Origin: Acinetobacter tjernbergiae DSM 14971 = CIP 107465
Lineage (GTDB): Bacteria; Pseudomonadota; Gammaproteobacteria; Pseudomonadales; Moraxellaceae
Reading direction: 5' to 3'
DNA length: 64,000 bases
Assembly (NCBI RefSeq): GCF_000374425.1
Contig: NZ_KB894355.1
Span: 62,001-126,000 of the forward strand
Shown: piece by piece, positions 1-9,476 of the stretch
Layout of the letters: every line of letters starts with the position of its first letter
Position numbering within the stretch: the first letter of the stretch is position 1
Program-made: the position numbers and the translations under genes
Notes under the pieces: model-generated
What the model was told of the DNA's origin: nothing
Database searches by the model: none
What the model saw: only the letters and a program-made list of their open reading frames with translations

Positions 1-1308
1 TCCCTCACCGAGATAGCCCATCAAAACATCGGCGTTTCCTGCTTTTGCATGTGCATGCGCTAAAGCTAAGCCACAGCTTTCGGCATATTCATAAAAATAG
101 TCATCATCCATATCCGCTAAATCAACTGAGATTTTCATATCACGGAGCTGACGCACATGGAAATGTTTTTCTAAGCTAGAAAAACCGAGGAAAATATCGC
201 TTGCCGCCTGCATCAACTGCTGACCATGTATGACACGCTCACCTTCATGTTTCACTTTTTCAAGGAATAAAGGGCTCAAGATTGAAGGATTAGCTTCTTT
301 CATTTGCAAGATCAAAGGTTCACGATCTGCATCCTGAAATAAAGCAATCGCCGATCGTGTTCCAACACTCCCCACCCCAACCACTTTTAAAGCAACATCA
401 CTACGTTGATAGCGGTCAAATAAAACTTGGCGATCGTATTTTAATGAATCACGATATTGCTGAAAGAAAGTCTCAACACTTTGGCTAAAAGGTTCATCCG
501 TATTGGGATGCCAGAGCAATGGTGCATCATCAACGAAATAGCGAAATCCTGTTTCTTGATCTTGTTGTGTGAGTTTTGGTAAAACAGAATGCGCATTTCT
601 TTTTTGTGCTGAATCAAGGTGCTTCTCTCGCTTCTTTCTCAGTTTTCGACATTCCGTATTTTCTAACAACGTACTGGCATCGACTTTGTCATACCAAACT
701 TGTAGCGGTGATAATTCAGTATTTTGCAGTAGATGTTGGCGATAACTATTCAGCATGGTTTTAATGGCTTTTAAACCGACTTTATCAGCAAGATCAATAT
801 CACGTGCTGCAATCACAAAACTGGTCGCTAAACGTTTTAAATCCCACTCAAATGGCGCAACTAAAGTTTCGTCAAAATCATTAATTCCAAATAACAGATT
901 ACGTTCAGGGCTAGCAAAACCACCAAAATTGCTTAAATGACAATCCCCACAGATCTGTTGAAATAATCCTGAGTTATGTTGTTCCCAAGCTTGATCAAAC
1001 AACATTAATGACGGCATACCACGATAGAACGTAAAGGGTGAAACACTCATACGCTTGGCACGAATTGGTTTAAGTTGCTCTAAACGCGCTTGATTGCTCC
1101 AATCATAAATCGTTAAAGCCGTTGTACCTTTTGGTCGTTCTGACAATTGTGATAATTGCTCACGCGGAATTTTTTTACGTTGCGTTTTACCTAATTTAAA
1201 ACCTTCATTTTTGGTAAGTAACTTACCTTGATAGCTGTGTCTGGTAAGATCAATGCTCTCTTCTGTCCAAAGTTGTTTTGGTAATTTAATTTGTGGTGCT
1301 TTTGGCAT
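1..1308 (-). CDS. DUF2252 family protein (partial, C-terminus beyond window)
   Basis: Open on the minus strand from an ATG at 1308 to the window edge, so the C-terminus is missing. GAGGGG sits just upstream of the ATG as ribosome binding site. The translation carries the DUF2252 hallmark: a GDCHLSNFGG stretch followed by INDFDET and a WDLKRLATS segment, the same lay-out as a kinase-like or aminoglycoside-phosphotransferase-like core (HxxN-type loop and later acidic DFD). Later segments (VVGVGSVGTRS, then LQMKEA) also fit the family. The family is widespread and its substrate is unknown; a phosphotransferase role is inference from fold resemblance. It is followed on the same strand, upstream in transcription terms, by a HAD phosphatase gene with its own terminator, so the two are probably separate units. 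Confidence 0.88.
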   Translation of the reverse strand, partial: MPKAPQIKLPKQLWTEESIDLTRHSYQGKLLTKNEGFKLGKTQRKKIPREQLSQLSERPKGTTALTIYDWSNQARLEQLKPIRAKRMSVSPFTFYRGMPSLMLFDQAWEQHNSGLFQQICGDCHLSNFGGFASPERNLLFGINDFDETLVAPFEWDLKRLATSFVIAARDIDLADKVGLKAIKTMLNSYRQHLLQNTELSPLQVWYDKVDASTLLENTECRKLRKKREKHLDSAQKRNAHSVLPKLTQQDQETGFRYFVDDAPLLWHPNTDEPFSQSVETFFQQYRDSLKYDRQVLFDRYQRSDVALKVVGVGSVGTRSAIALFQDADREPLILQMKEANPSILSPLFLEKVKHEGERVIHGQQLMQAASDIFLGFSSLEKHFHVRQLRDMKISVDLADMDDDYFYEYAESCGLALAHAHAKAGNADVLMGYLGEG

Positions 1309-1407
1309 GATCCCCTCATCATTTTTAAAATAAATTTTTCTACTCTTATAATCTTGCTAACAATTTGATTCAATGTTTTTATTTAATATCCTCTTTATCC
1401 TAAATAA

Positions 1408-1438
1408 AAAAATAGACGTTATTAAAACGTCTATTTTT
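1408..1438 (-). terminator. Rho-independent terminator of the HAD phosphatase gene
   Basis: AAAAATAGACGTT at 1408-1420 pairs perfectly with AACGTCTATTTTT at 1426-1438 around a five-base loop. The flanking A and T runs make it usable in both directions; the gene ending at 1458 on the minus strand is the obvious client. Confidence 0.85.
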
Positions 1439-1457
1439 CGGAACTTGAACAACTACA

Positions 1458-2108
1458 TTAAATCGACCAGTCTTGAATATTCCAACTCTGTTCTTGCGCT
1501 AATTTTTCTAAACGATCGTCTGGATTCACCGCAATCGCATGGGTTGCATATTCAAGCAAGAAACGATCATTGATTGAATCTGAATACGCCCAAGACTCAT
1601 CGACTTCTCGTCCTTGTAACCACTGATCCAAACGAGCCAGCTTTCCTTTTTGATAACAAGGTAAGCCCGTCACCTTACCCGTATATTTTCCATCCAGCAC
1701 TTCGGCATTGGTGGCAATAATTTCGGTAATCCCAAATTCACGAAAAATCGGTGCAGTAATAAAATCACTGGTTGCAGTAATCCCAACAATCACATGTCCC
1801 ATATCCTGATGCTTCTTGATTGCATCAAATCCTTTTGGGCGCATCTGTGGGCGAATCACTTTCTGCATAAACAACTGATGTAGTTCAGTTAAATAAGTAT
1901 TGTCATGCTTGGTCAAGAATTCAAAGACAAATTCATTATAAGCAATCGGGTCAAGCTGCCCTGCCTTATAGTCCTCATAGAATTTGTCATTCATTTGACG
2001 ATGATGAACTGGATCAACCAAACCTTCATTCACTAAAAACTCACCCCATGAGTGGTCAGAATCGGTATTTAACAGGGTGTGATCTAAATCAAACAAAGCC
2101 AATTTCAT
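1458..2108 (-). CDS. HAD-superfamily IB phosphatase
   Basis: A 216-residue cytosolic hydrolase of the HAD-IB type (the phosphoserine-phosphatase/CicA-like branch). Motif I is FDLDHTLLNTD near the N-terminus with the nucleophile Asp7 and acid/base Asp9. Motif II is the GITATSDF stretch, and motif IV is the YSDSINDRFLLE acidic segment that binds magnesium. A longer form starting four codons earlier (2120) is possible, but the shorter ATG has a GAG element at proper distance and places motif I at the usual position. It is divergent from rppH, with about 180 bp between them carrying both promoters. The substrate cannot be told from sequence; small phosphorylated metabolites are usual for this subfamily. 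Confidence 0.9.
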   Translation of the reverse strand: MKLALFDLDHTLLNTDSDHSWGEFLVNEGLVDPVHHRQMNDKFYEDYKAGQLDPIAYNEFVFEFLTKHDNTYLTELHQLFMQKVIRPQMRPKGFDAIKKHQDMGHVIVGITATSDFITAPIFREFGITEIIATNAEVLDGKYTGKVTGLPCYQKGKLARLDQWLQGREVDESWAYSDSINDRFLLEYATHAIAVNPDDRLEKLAQEQSWNIQDWSI

Positions 2109-2291
2109 ATAAATGCTCATTTAAATGCAAATTAAAGAAAAAAAACGTAAATCTATTTCCGTAAGTGACTAAAAATTCGTTAAGATCATAGCAATTTTAA
2201 ACATTTTACTTTGACCTTTTTCGAGTTGGACGTGAAGAGTGACTGTCCCCGAGATCAAAGTCAACGATATAGAGAAAATTTAGGTAGCCAA

Positions 2292-2768
2292 ATGATCGAC
2301 TCAGAAGGTTTCCGACCCAACGTCGGGATCATTTTGGCAAACGATGACGGACAAGTTTTATGGGCAAAACGCATTGGTCACAATGCTTGGCAATTTCCAC
2401 AAGGAGGGATCCAGTTTGGAGAAACCCCTGAACAGGCACTTTATCGTGAACTGAGAGAAGAAGTCGGTTTATTGCCCGAACACGTCCAAATAGTAGCGCA
2501 GACTAAAAGTTGGCTGCGTTATCGTTTGCCACATCGATACATTCGGTCAGATTCTGATCCCGTATGTATTGGACAAAAGCAAAAATGGTTTTTACTGAAG
2601 TTAACGGCATCGCCCCATCATATTCAGTTAAATCTATCAGACCCACCCGAGTTTGATGAATGGCAATGGGTGAGTTACTGGTATCCGTTAGGTCAAGTGG
2701 TCAACTTCAAACGAGATGTTTACCGCAAAGCCATGATGGAATTATGTTTACAATTACCGCAGCGTTAA
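2292..2768 (+). CDS. rppH: RNA pyrophosphohydrolase RppH
   Basis: A 158-residue Nudix hydrolase that removes pyrophosphate from the 5' triphosphate end of mRNAs, opening them to RNase E. The Nudix box runs from about residue 38 to 60 (GGIQFGE, then REL, REEVGL), matching G-x5-E-x7-REUxEExGU. The N-terminus ([13 protein letters not shown]) and the C-terminal YRKAMMEL block are typical of RppH. I chose the ATG at 2292 because an AGG element precedes it and the length fits the family; the reading frame stays open upstream to an ATG at 2211, but those extra 27 residues look unlike RppH. ptsP follows 92 bp later, the conserved arrangement in pseudomonads and relatives. Its partner RNase E is also in this window. 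Confidence 0.95.
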   Translation: MIDSEGFRPNVGIILANDDGQVLWAKRIGHNAWQFPQGGIQFGETPEQALYRELREEVGLLPEHVQIVAQTKSWLRYRLPHRYIRSDSDPVCIGQKQKWFLLKLTASPHHIQLNLSDPPEFDEWQWVSYWYPLGQVVNFKRDVYRKAMMELCLQLPQR

Positions 2769-2860
2769 TCGTCAACAAATCATCACTTTAAGCAATGATT
2801 TTTGATAAAAGAGCTGTTATAACTAGACCGATAACGATTTATAAATTGGAGTAAACATCC

Positions 2861-5155
2861 ATGTCAAACATGCAACTCGACACGCTTAGACGCATTGTGC
2901 AAGAAATTAATGCGTCCGTCAGTTTGCATGATTCTTTGGACATTATGGTCAATCATGTGGCTGAAGCGATGCATGTGGATGTGTGCTCAATTTATTTATT
3001 AGATGAACGAAATAAACGCTATGTGCTGATGGCTTCAAAAGGTTTGAAACCTGAAGCTGTCGGGCATGTTTCTTTAAATGTCGGTGAAGGTCTTGTCGGT
3101 TTAGTCGGTAAACGCGAAGAAATCGTCAACCTTGACAACGCACCAAAACACGAACGTTTTGCTTATTTACCCGAGACAGGTGAAGAACTGTTTAATTCAT
3201 TTCTCGGCGTACCCGTCATGTACCGCCGTAAAGTGATGGGTGTTTTGGTCGTTCAAAATCAAGAACCTCAAGACTTTAGTGAAGCGGCTGAATCATTTCT
3301 TGTCACCTTATGCGCACAACTCTCTGGGGTAATCGCACACGCGCATGCGGTCGGAAATATTGATGTCTTCCGCAAACCCACCAGTGGCTCATCTTACAAA
3401 ACGTTCCAAGGTGTTTCGGGTGCTGGAGGTATCGCCTTAGGTCGTGCCATCGTACTCTACCCACCTGCCGATCTGGCTACAATTCCTGATCGTGAAGCCG
3501 AAGATATCAGTGATGAACTCGACTTATTAGATCAAGCGATTGCTGCGGTACGTCTGGAGATTCAATCTTTAGATGAAAAAATGAAAGATTCATTGATGTC
3601 AGAGGAACGCGCATTGTTTAGCGTGTTCTTACGGATGTTAGATGAAAATGCCTTACCAAGTGAAATTAAAGATCACATTCGTACAGGAAGTTGGGCGCAA
3701 GGCGCTGTTCGTAAAGTCATTGATAAGCATGTGGCGCTTTTTGCACAAATGGAAGACGATTACTTACGTGAACGTGTCTCTGATCTCAAAGACCTCGGTC
3801 GTCGCATTTTAGCCTGCTTACAAGAAAATGATTCGAGTCACCGCGAACTCAGCCCAGACAGTATTTTAATTGGTGAAGAAATCAGTACGGCTGCCTTGGT
3901 GGAACTGCCCGTAGATAAGATTGCTGCGATTGTAACCTCTGAAGGTGCAGCCAATTCACATATGGTGATTGTGGCACGTGCTTTAGGCATTCCAACTGTA
4001 GTGGGCGTGACTGAATTACCGATTACCACCCTCGATGACATTGAAATGATTGTCGATGCTTATCAAGGGCGTATCTTTGTTAACCCACCACGCCGTTTGC
4101 GTCAACGTTATAAAGAAGTTCAAAAAGAAGAAGAACAAATCGCAAAAGATTTGAAACAATACGAAACCAAGGATGCAATTACCCCTGATGGTGTCTCTAT
4201 TCCCTTGTTCGTCAATACAGGTTTGATGATTGATGTGGTTCGTGGGGTGCAACGGGGGGCGAAAGGCGTTGGTTTATATCGTAGTGAAATTCCATTTATG
4301 CTACGTGAACGCTTCCCTGGTGAAGAAGAACAACGTGCGATTTATCGTCAACAATTAAGCCATTTTGCCAATAAGCCTGTGATTATGCGTACCCTCGATA
4401 TTGGTGCGGATAAAGATCTGCCTTATTTCAGCATTGAAGAAGAAAACTCGGCATTAGGCTGGCGTGGTCTACGCTTTACCCTCGATCATCCTGAGATTTT
4501 CTCGGCACAAATTCGTGCGATGCTGAAAGCCAGTATTGGTTTAAATAATTTACATATCTTATTACCCATGGTCACCAGCGTCAGTGAAGTTGAGGAAGTT
4601 CTTTATTTATTAGAACGTGACTGGATTGCTGTTCAAGAAGAAGAGCAGGTTAAAATTACCAAACCGAAACTCGGCATTATGGTTGAAGTGCCGAGCGTAC
4701 TTTTTCAAATTGGTGAATTCGCTGAGTTAGTTGACTTCTTTTCTGTTGGTTCGAATGACCTCACCCAATATTTACTGGCCGTTGACCGTAATAATCCACA
4801 TGTCGCCAACGTTTATTCACACTTTCATCCATCAATCTTACGTGCCTTAAAACGCTTAGTCGAAGACTGCCATGAGTATCAAAAACCGATTAGCGTTTGT
4901 GGAGAAATGGCAGGTGATCCCCTCTCTGCAATTATACTAATGGCAATGGGTTTCGATACTCTATCAATGAGTTCAAGCAATATTTTACGCGTCAGAAAAG
5001 CAATTTGTCATGTACCAATGGCTGATGCAAAGAAACTTTTAGACGATGTACTACAAATGAACAACCCATTAATAATTAAAAGCTGGTTAGAGCATTATTT
5101 TAGAACACATGGTTTAGCGGATATGGTTAAATTGAATCGTTTAATTAGTGCTTAA
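2861..5155 (+). CDS. ptsP: Phosphoenolpyruvate-protein phosphotransferase PtsP (EI-Ntr)
   Basis: First enzyme of the nitrogen-related PTS: it autophosphorylates from PEP and passes phosphate to NPr. Length is 764 residues, as expected. An N-terminal GAF domain occupies about residues 1-165 (sensor; glutamine in characterised homologues). A helical PEP-utiliser N domain follows at about 175-300, then the swivelling domain with active-site His367 in the ANSHMVIVARALGIP block, and the PEP-binding barrel with RTLDIGADKD, FFSVGSNDLTQY and the VCGEMAGDP block containing the catalytic cysteine. GGAG at 11-14 bases before the ATG is the ribosome binding site. It is the usual partner of rppH upstream, and a strong terminator follows directly. 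Confidence 0.96.
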   Translation: MSNMQLDTLRRIVQEINASVSLHDSLDIMVNHVAEAMHVDVCSIYLLDERNKRYVLMASKGLKPEAVGHVSLNVGEGLVGLVGKREEIVNLDNAPKHERFAYLPETGEELFNSFLGVPVMYRRKVMGVLVVQNQEPQDFSEAAESFLVTLCAQLSGVIAHAHAVGNIDVFRKPTSGSSYKTFQGVSGAGGIALGRAIVLYPPADLATIPDREAEDISDELDLLDQAIAAVRLEIQSLDEKMKDSLMSEERALFSVFLRMLDENALPSEIKDHIRTGSWAQGAVRKVIDKHVALFAQMEDDYLRERVSDLKDLGRRILACLQENDSSHRELSPDSILIGEEISTAALVELPVDKIAAIVTSEGAANSHMVIVARALGIPTVVGVTELPITTLDDIEMIVDAYQGRIFVNPPRRLRQRYKEVQKEEEQIAKDLKQYETKDAITPDGVSIPLFVNTGLMIDVVRGVQRGAKGVGLYRSEIPFMLRERFPGEEEQRAIYRQQLSHFANKPVIMRTLDIGADKDLPYFSIEEENSALGWRGLRFTLDHPEIFSAQIRAMLKASIGLNNLHILLPMVTSVSEVEEVLYLLERDWIAVQEEEQVKITKPKLGIMVEVPSVLFQIGEFAELVDFFSVGSNDLTQYLLAVDRNNPHVANVYSHFHPSILRALKRLVEDCHEYQKPISVCGEMAGDPLSAIILMAMGFDTLSMSSSNILRVRKAICHVPMADAKKLLDDVLQMNNPLIIKSWLEHYFRTHGLADMVKLNRLISA

Positions 5156-5161
5156 AATGAT

Positions 5162-5189
5162 TTAAGGTGCCTTCTTTAAGGCACCTTAA
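5162..5189 (+). terminator. Terminator after ptsP
   Basis: TTAAGGTGCC at 5162-5171 pairs perfectly with GGCACCTTAA at 5180-5189 across an eight-base loop. The U tract after the stem is weak. Confidence 0.7.
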
Positions 5190-5600
5190 TTACATAATTC
5201 ATACCTAGATTTATCTATATATTTATATCTCTCATTCTTTTTCTTTGCTGCTATGGAATGGCTAAAACAAACATTAAAATAAAATAAACATTTATTTTTA
5301 AATAATTTTTATAAAATTTTAACAATTTTCATATCCACAAACACTCGGCTCATGTTTAAGATTTAAACAGCTTCAATCGAATAAAGCATTTATGACATCA
5401 ACTTTAATCCATTGGAAAAAAAGCGTTCATCAACCTAGAGTAAAAATATAAATGATGTAAACACATTCATTGCAACACCAAGTTTAGGCATCTGTGATCA
5501 CGATACCCAACACATAAATGAATTGTAAACACATCTCTTTCGTAGACGGTCAATCAACTGAGATGACTAAGCTCACAAGTCATTTTAATGGAGATAAAAC
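5190..5600. other. Intergenic region upstream of katA
   Basis: About 410 AT-rich bases with no supportable gene. It should hold the katA promoter. I found no clear OxyR-type ATAG/CTAT array. A long direct repeat is present: ATAAATGATGTAAACACAT at 5448-5466 and ATAAATGAATTGTAAACACAT at 5514-5534, the second with two extra bases. It may be a regulator site or leader element. GGAG precedes the katA ATG. Confidence 0.5.
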
Positions 5601-7121
5601 ATGAGCCAAGACGACAAAAAATGTCCTTATAGCCACTTAACGACTGACTTTGGTGCCCCTGTAGTCGACAACCAAAATAGTATGACAGCAGGCGCACGAG
5701 GACCATTATTAGCCCAAGATTTATGGCTGAATGAAAAACTGGCTAACTTTGTCCGTGAGGTGATCCCTGAGCGCCGTATGCATGCCAAAGGTTCAGGTGC
5801 ATTTGGTACATTCACTGTCACTCACGACATTACCCAATATACTCGCGCTAAAATTTTTAGCGAAATTGGTAAAAAAACTGAAATGTTTGCACGCTTTACC
5901 ACGGTTGCAGGTGAACGTGGTGCTGCGGATGCTGAACGAGACATTCGTGGTTTTGCATTAAAATTCTATACCGAGGAAGGTAACTGGGATATGGTGGGAA
6001 ATAACACCCCTGTCTTCTTTTTACGTGACCCACGTAAGTTTCCTGATTTAAACAAAGCTGTTAAACGTGATCCAAAAACCAACCTTCGTAGTGCCACCAA
6101 CAACTGGGATTTTTGGACTTTACTCCCAGAAGCCTTGCATCAAGTCACCATCGTTATGTCAGATCGCGGTATCCCCGCAAGCTATCGCCATATGCATGGT
6201 TTTAGTAGCCATACCTATAGCTTTATTAATGCAGCCAATGAGCGTTTCTGGGTGAAGTTCCACTTTAGAACGCAGCAAGGAATTAAAAACCTAACCGATG
6301 CCGAAGCAGGTGAATTGGTGGGTCAAGACCGTGAAAGCCATCAACGTGATTTATTTGATGCGATTGAACGTCAAGACTACCCAAAATGGACACTCTTTGT
6401 TCAAGTTATGGCAGAACAAGATGCAGAGAAAGTACCATATCATCCCTTCGATTTAACTAAAGTCTGGCCTCATGGCGACTATCCACTGATTGAAGTGGGT
6501 GAGTTTGAACTCAATCGCAATTCTGAAAACTTCTTCCTAGATGTTGAACAATCTGCTTTTGCACCAAGTAACTTAGTCCCTGGCATTAGCGTTTCGCCTG
6601 ACCGTATGCTACAAGCACGCTTATTTAACTATGCCGATGCACAACGCTACCGTTTAGGTGTGAACTATCAACAAATTCCAGTCAATGCAGCACGCTGCCC
6701 TGTTCATAGTAATCACCGTGATGGTCAAGGTCGTACTGATGCCAATTATGGTGGCTTACCACATTATGAACCAAACAGCTTTGGTCAATGGCAAGAGCAA
6801 GCGCAGTACAAAGAACCCCCATTAAAAATCACTGGTGATGCAGATTTCTGGGATTATCGTGAAGATGATCATGACTATTTCAGTCAGCCTCGTGCTTTGT
6901 TTGAATTGATGACATCTGAACAGCAACAGGCATTATTTGACAATACTGCACGCGCGATGGGTGATGCATTAGACTTCATTAAGTATCGTCATATTCGAAA
7001 TTGTCATGCGTGCCACCCGGCTTATGGTGAAGGTATAGCGAAAGCATTGGGCATGACTGTATCTGATGCACAAGCTGCTCGTGAAACTGATCCAGCTCGT
7101 CATTTGCCAAGCTTTCTTTAA
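5601..7121 (+). CDS. katA: Monofunctional heme catalase
   Basis: Converts hydrogen peroxide to water and oxygen. At 506 residues it is a small-subunit catalase. The distal His61 lies in [14 protein letters not shown], the catalytic Asn134 in [11 protein letters not shown], and the heme-ligand Tyr344 in [12 protein letters not shown]. No signal peptide is present, so it should be cytosolic. GGAG with proper spacing precedes the ATG. An oddity near the C-terminus is the segment [12 protein letters not shown], where related catalases carry a KADPAYG-type sequence; it reads CxxCH by chance or otherwise. A hairpin terminator follows. The gene stands alone between ptsP and the DCC/DoxX pair, each in its own transcription unit. 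Confidence 0.96.
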   Translation: MSQDDKKCPYSHLTTDFGAPVVDNQNSMTAGARGPLLAQDLWLNEKLANFVREVIPERRMHAKGSGAFGTFTVTHDITQYTRAKIFSEIGKKTEMFARFTTVAGERGAADAERDIRGFALKFYTEEGNWDMVGNNTPVFFLRDPRKFPDLNKAVKRDPKTNLRSATNNWDFWTLLPEALHQVTIVMSDRGIPASYRHMHGFSSHTYSFINAANERFWVKFHFRTQQGIKNLTDAEAGELVGQDRESHQRDLFDAIERQDYPKWTLFVQVMAEQDAEKVPYHPFDLTKVWPHGDYPLIEVGEFELNRNSENFFLDVEQSAFAPSNLVPGISVSPDRMLQARLFNYADAQRYRLGVNYQQIPVNAARCPVHSNHRDGQGRTDANYGGLPHYEPNSFGQWQEQAQYKEPPLKITGDADFWDYREDDHDYFSQPRALFELMTSEQQQALFDNTARAMGDALDFIKYRHIRNCHACHPAYGEGIAKALGMTVSDAQAARETDPARHLPSFL

Positions 7122-7131
7122 ATGTTGAAGT

Positions 7132-7158
7132 AAAAAGTCATCTTCGGATGGCTTTTTT
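7132..7158 (+). terminator. Terminator after katA
   Basis: AGTCATC (7136-7142), a TTCG tetraloop and GATGGCT (7147-7153) form a stem with one G-T pair, flanked by five A upstream and six T downstream. Confidence 0.85.
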
Positions 7159-7206
7159 CATGTAGCTGGGTCACAATTTATTCAATATCTCATCAGAAAA
7201 ATAACA

Positions 7207-7647
7207 ATGCCAAATCAATTAGAGCAATTGATCCAAACCCACAACATCATCCTATTTGATGCAGAATGTGTGCTGTGTTCGGCTTGGGCAGACTTTATGA
7301 TCAAGCATGACCACGACTATCAATTCAAACTTGCATCTGTCCAGTCAAATTTAGGGCAAGCCTTGCTAATAAAATATCAACTCCCAACTGATCATTTTGA
7401 AACGATGGTATTGCTTGAAAATCAAAAACTTTATACAGAATCAGATGCTTTTCTACGGATTATGCAACGCTTAGACTTCCCTTATTCAACACTCAGCTTT
7501 GGAAAAATGATTCCCAGAGTAATTCGCAATTTTGCTTATCGTCGGATTGCTTTAAATCGTTATCGTCTTTTTGGTAAAACAGAACAGTGCTATCTCGTTA
7601 CACCTGAAACTCAGCAACACTTTCTATTGGATGATGTCTGCGCATGA
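7207..7647 (+). CDS. DCC-family thiol-disulfide oxidoreductase (DUF393)
   Basis: A 146-residue member of the DCC (DUF393) family, named for its conserved Asp-Cys-x-x-Cys pattern. Here the motif is LFDAECVLCSAW with Cys21 and Cys24. The rest of the chain matches the family lay-out, with the middle segment (ESDAFLRIMQRLDFPYS) and the RRIALNRYRLFGK tail. The family is predicted to have a thioredoxin-like fold and redox activity, but few members have been tested. Its stop overlaps the start of the next gene (ATGA at 7644), so the two are translationally coupled. DCC proteins are often found beside DoxX-like membrane proteins, which supports a joint membrane redox role. Confidence 0.85.
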   Translation: MPNQLEQLIQTHNIILFDAECVLCSAWADFMIKHDHDYQFKLASVQSNLGQALLIKYQLPTDHFETMVLLENQKLYTESDAFLRIMQRLDFPYSTLSFGKMIPRVIRNFAYRRIALNRYRLFGKTEQCYLVTPETQQHFLLDDVCA

Positions 7648-8051
7648 ACAGTGCAAACCAAACTATTCAACAGATTTTAAAATTCTGTCAGTTCGTGATC
7701 GCAAGCCTTTGGATTTATCAAGGCTTAATACCCAAACTAATTTTTCAGGTTGCAGATGAGCAGTATGTTTGGCAACAGTTACATATCCCAAGTATTTATA
7801 TTCCATATTTAGTTTCACTCTCAGGCATTGCCGAGATGATTTTTGGCAGTCTATTTTTATTTGTGACACACAAATATTTGCATTGGCTCAGCATCATGAG
7901 TCTGGTTGGGTTATTTATTTTTGTTTTGTTTATCTACCCAGATCAAATTTATCAGGCATTTAATCCAGTCGTCATGAACATCGCTATGGCAAGCCTTTCC
8001 ATAATTGCTTTGTGGTGTATAGATTCAATACAACAGACTAAGCGCGAATAA
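7644..8051 (+). CDS. DoxX-like integral membrane protein
   Basis: A 135-residue protein with four hydrophobic helices (about residues 15-35, 50-72, 77-95 and 103-125), the lay-out of DoxX-like proteins. It starts inside the last codons of the DCC-family gene by an ATGA overlap, so the two form one operon. Its last 14 bases overlap the end of the convergent metallo-hydrolase gene. DoxX relatives are linked to quinone or thiol redox chemistry in the inner membrane; the role of this one is inferred only from its partner. Confidence 0.75.
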   Translation: MNSANQTIQQILKFCQFVIASLWIYQGLIPKLIFQVADEQYVWQQLHIPSIYIPYLVSLSGIAEMIFGSLFLFVTHKYLHWLSIMSLVGLFIFVLFIYPDQIYQAFNPVVMNIAMASLSIIALWCIDSIQQTKRE

Positions 8052-9090
8052 AGTGTCCTTCACGAATACAATAAAAGGGATTGATCAGTTTCGAAGATGA
8101 TTTCATGGCTTGCTGCAACTCATGTTCTGGTGCATCACGATCTTCATCTGTGAGCTGAAAAGTTCGGAAATGAATTGCCAATGAACGATGGGCATGTAAA
8201 TCTAAATGAGCATGGAAAGCATCTTGAGGATTCATATGGACATAACGCATCAATAGGCGTGGTTCATAAGCACCGATTGGTAACAATGCCACACGTGCAT
8301 CACCATAACGTTCATGGATCTGCTTAAAGTGACTTCCATAGCCTGTATCCCCTGCAAAAAAACAGTGTCCAGTCTTTGCCAAAAGAGAAAAACCACCCCA
8401 TAAAGCCCGATTTTGATCACGTGTTCCGCGCCCAGAAGCATGCTGAGCAGGTGTATAGGCAATTTTTAGTTCATCATGAAAAGGGATTTCTTGCCACCAA
8501 TCCATTTCAATCAGATGTAAATGTTTCGGTAGATAATAACCATTGCCCAAACCTGTATAAATGGGCATTTTAAATTTTTGATGTAACCAATCTAAAGTTG
8601 CCAAGTCCATATGATCATAATGATTATGGCTTAACAAAACGGCATGAATGGTTGGGAGCTGTTCTAACGCAATTCCTGCTGGACAAACCCGTCGAGGACC
8701 TTGCCCATGCTTTGGACTCACGTATTCGCACCAGACAGGATCGGTCAGAAAATTATAAGGGCCAATCTGAATCAAAACCGTTGCATGCCCCACAAACCAA
8801 ATCTGCCAATTATTTAAATCTGCATGGGGGCGATTTTGTGGCAACTCCAACATCTGATTGCGGCTATTTAACTCATGCGCTCGATCAACATTCCAAGTAT
8901 AAGATTTACGCGTTGCCAACCATTTCAATAAACCCTTACGATCAAAAGGCGTGAGCGGTTTTTCCAAGTTATAAAAGCGATCAATGCCACAATGGTCAGA
9001 AGACTCATGCGGAAATGGAGGTTTTCCCCAAGTATGGCTCAAGCAAGATTTGGTCGGCAATTGATAGGTTAATGTCGGCTTATCTTTCAT
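8038..9090 (-). CDS. Metallo-beta-lactamase-fold hydrolase, NAPE-PLD/RomA-like
   Basis: A 350-residue MBL-fold protein of the COG2220 branch (RomA, NAPE-phospholipase-D-like). The metal site is visible as LLSHNHYDHMD with His155, His157, Asp159 and His160, a second metal ligand Asp248 in FFAGDTGYG, and a PAQHASGRG stretch between them. The N-terminal region (WFVGHATVLIQIG and LTDPVW) is typical for this branch. No signal peptide is visible. Relatives act on phospholipids or are annotated only as hydrolases, so the substrate is open. The gene is convergent with the DoxX-like gene, their stop codons overlapping by 14 bp, and has no operon partner. Confidence 0.88.
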   Translation of the reverse strand: MKDKPTLTYQLPTKSCLSHTWGKPPFPHESSDHCGIDRFYNLEKPLTPFDRKGLLKWLATRKSYTWNVDRAHELNSRNQMLELPQNRPHADLNNWQIWFVGHATVLIQIGPYNFLTDPVWCEYVSPKHGQGPRRVCPAGIALEQLPTIHAVLLSHNHYDHMDLATLDWLHQKFKMPIYTGLGNGYYLPKHLHLIEMDWWQEIPFHDELKIAYTPAQHASGRGTRDQNRALWGGFSLLAKTGHCFFAGDTGYGSHFKQIHERYGDARVALLPIGAYEPRLLMRYVHMNPQDAFHAHLDLHAHRSLAIHFRTFQLTDEDRDAPEHELQQAMKSSSKLINPFYCIREGHFIRA

Positions 9091-9476
9091 GTACTTCTTC
9101 TTTGGTGGACTTAAATCACACGAGGCTCTGTCTGTTTGGTATGTTAAACAACCCTTTCACTCTAACGTTTTCAAATCAATCTAATTGTATAATTTTTTTA
9201 GAAAGTTTAATCCTGACTAAACAATCGAATTTGATCCTAACATAAGCTTGTTAGTTATGCTGATTTTCTCTAGCTGAGTCAATACAATTTTAAGGTCGTG
9301 TTAAAGTTTTATTACCGACTGACTTGATTAGACTTTAGCAAATTTCTAATACATTTTTTATATTTTAAGAAAAAGTATATTGTTTATAAAATAGCTGCGA
9401 TATAATGCACAACTAGAATTACTTTCGAATACTTATATTTTTAAAAATAATAGTAAAACACACTCGGATCAGTGTT
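9091..9476. other. AT-rich divergent intergenic region
   Basis: 386 bases between the divergent hydrolase and LysR genes. No ORF here is convincing. It contains the LysR-gene promoter listed separately and several AT-rich runs; no repeat or RNA fold stood out. Confidence 0.6.
9380..9406 (+). promoter_or_regulatory. Probable sigma-70 promoter of the LysR gene
   Basis: TTGTTT at 9380-9385 and a perfect TATAAT at 9401-9406, with a short 15-bp spacer, 70 bp before the start codon. Confidence 0.5.

Noticed and set aside
8598..8954. 118-residue open frame on the plus strand within the MBL-fold gene
   Set aside because: It lies fully inside a gene with clear catalytic motifs on the other strand.
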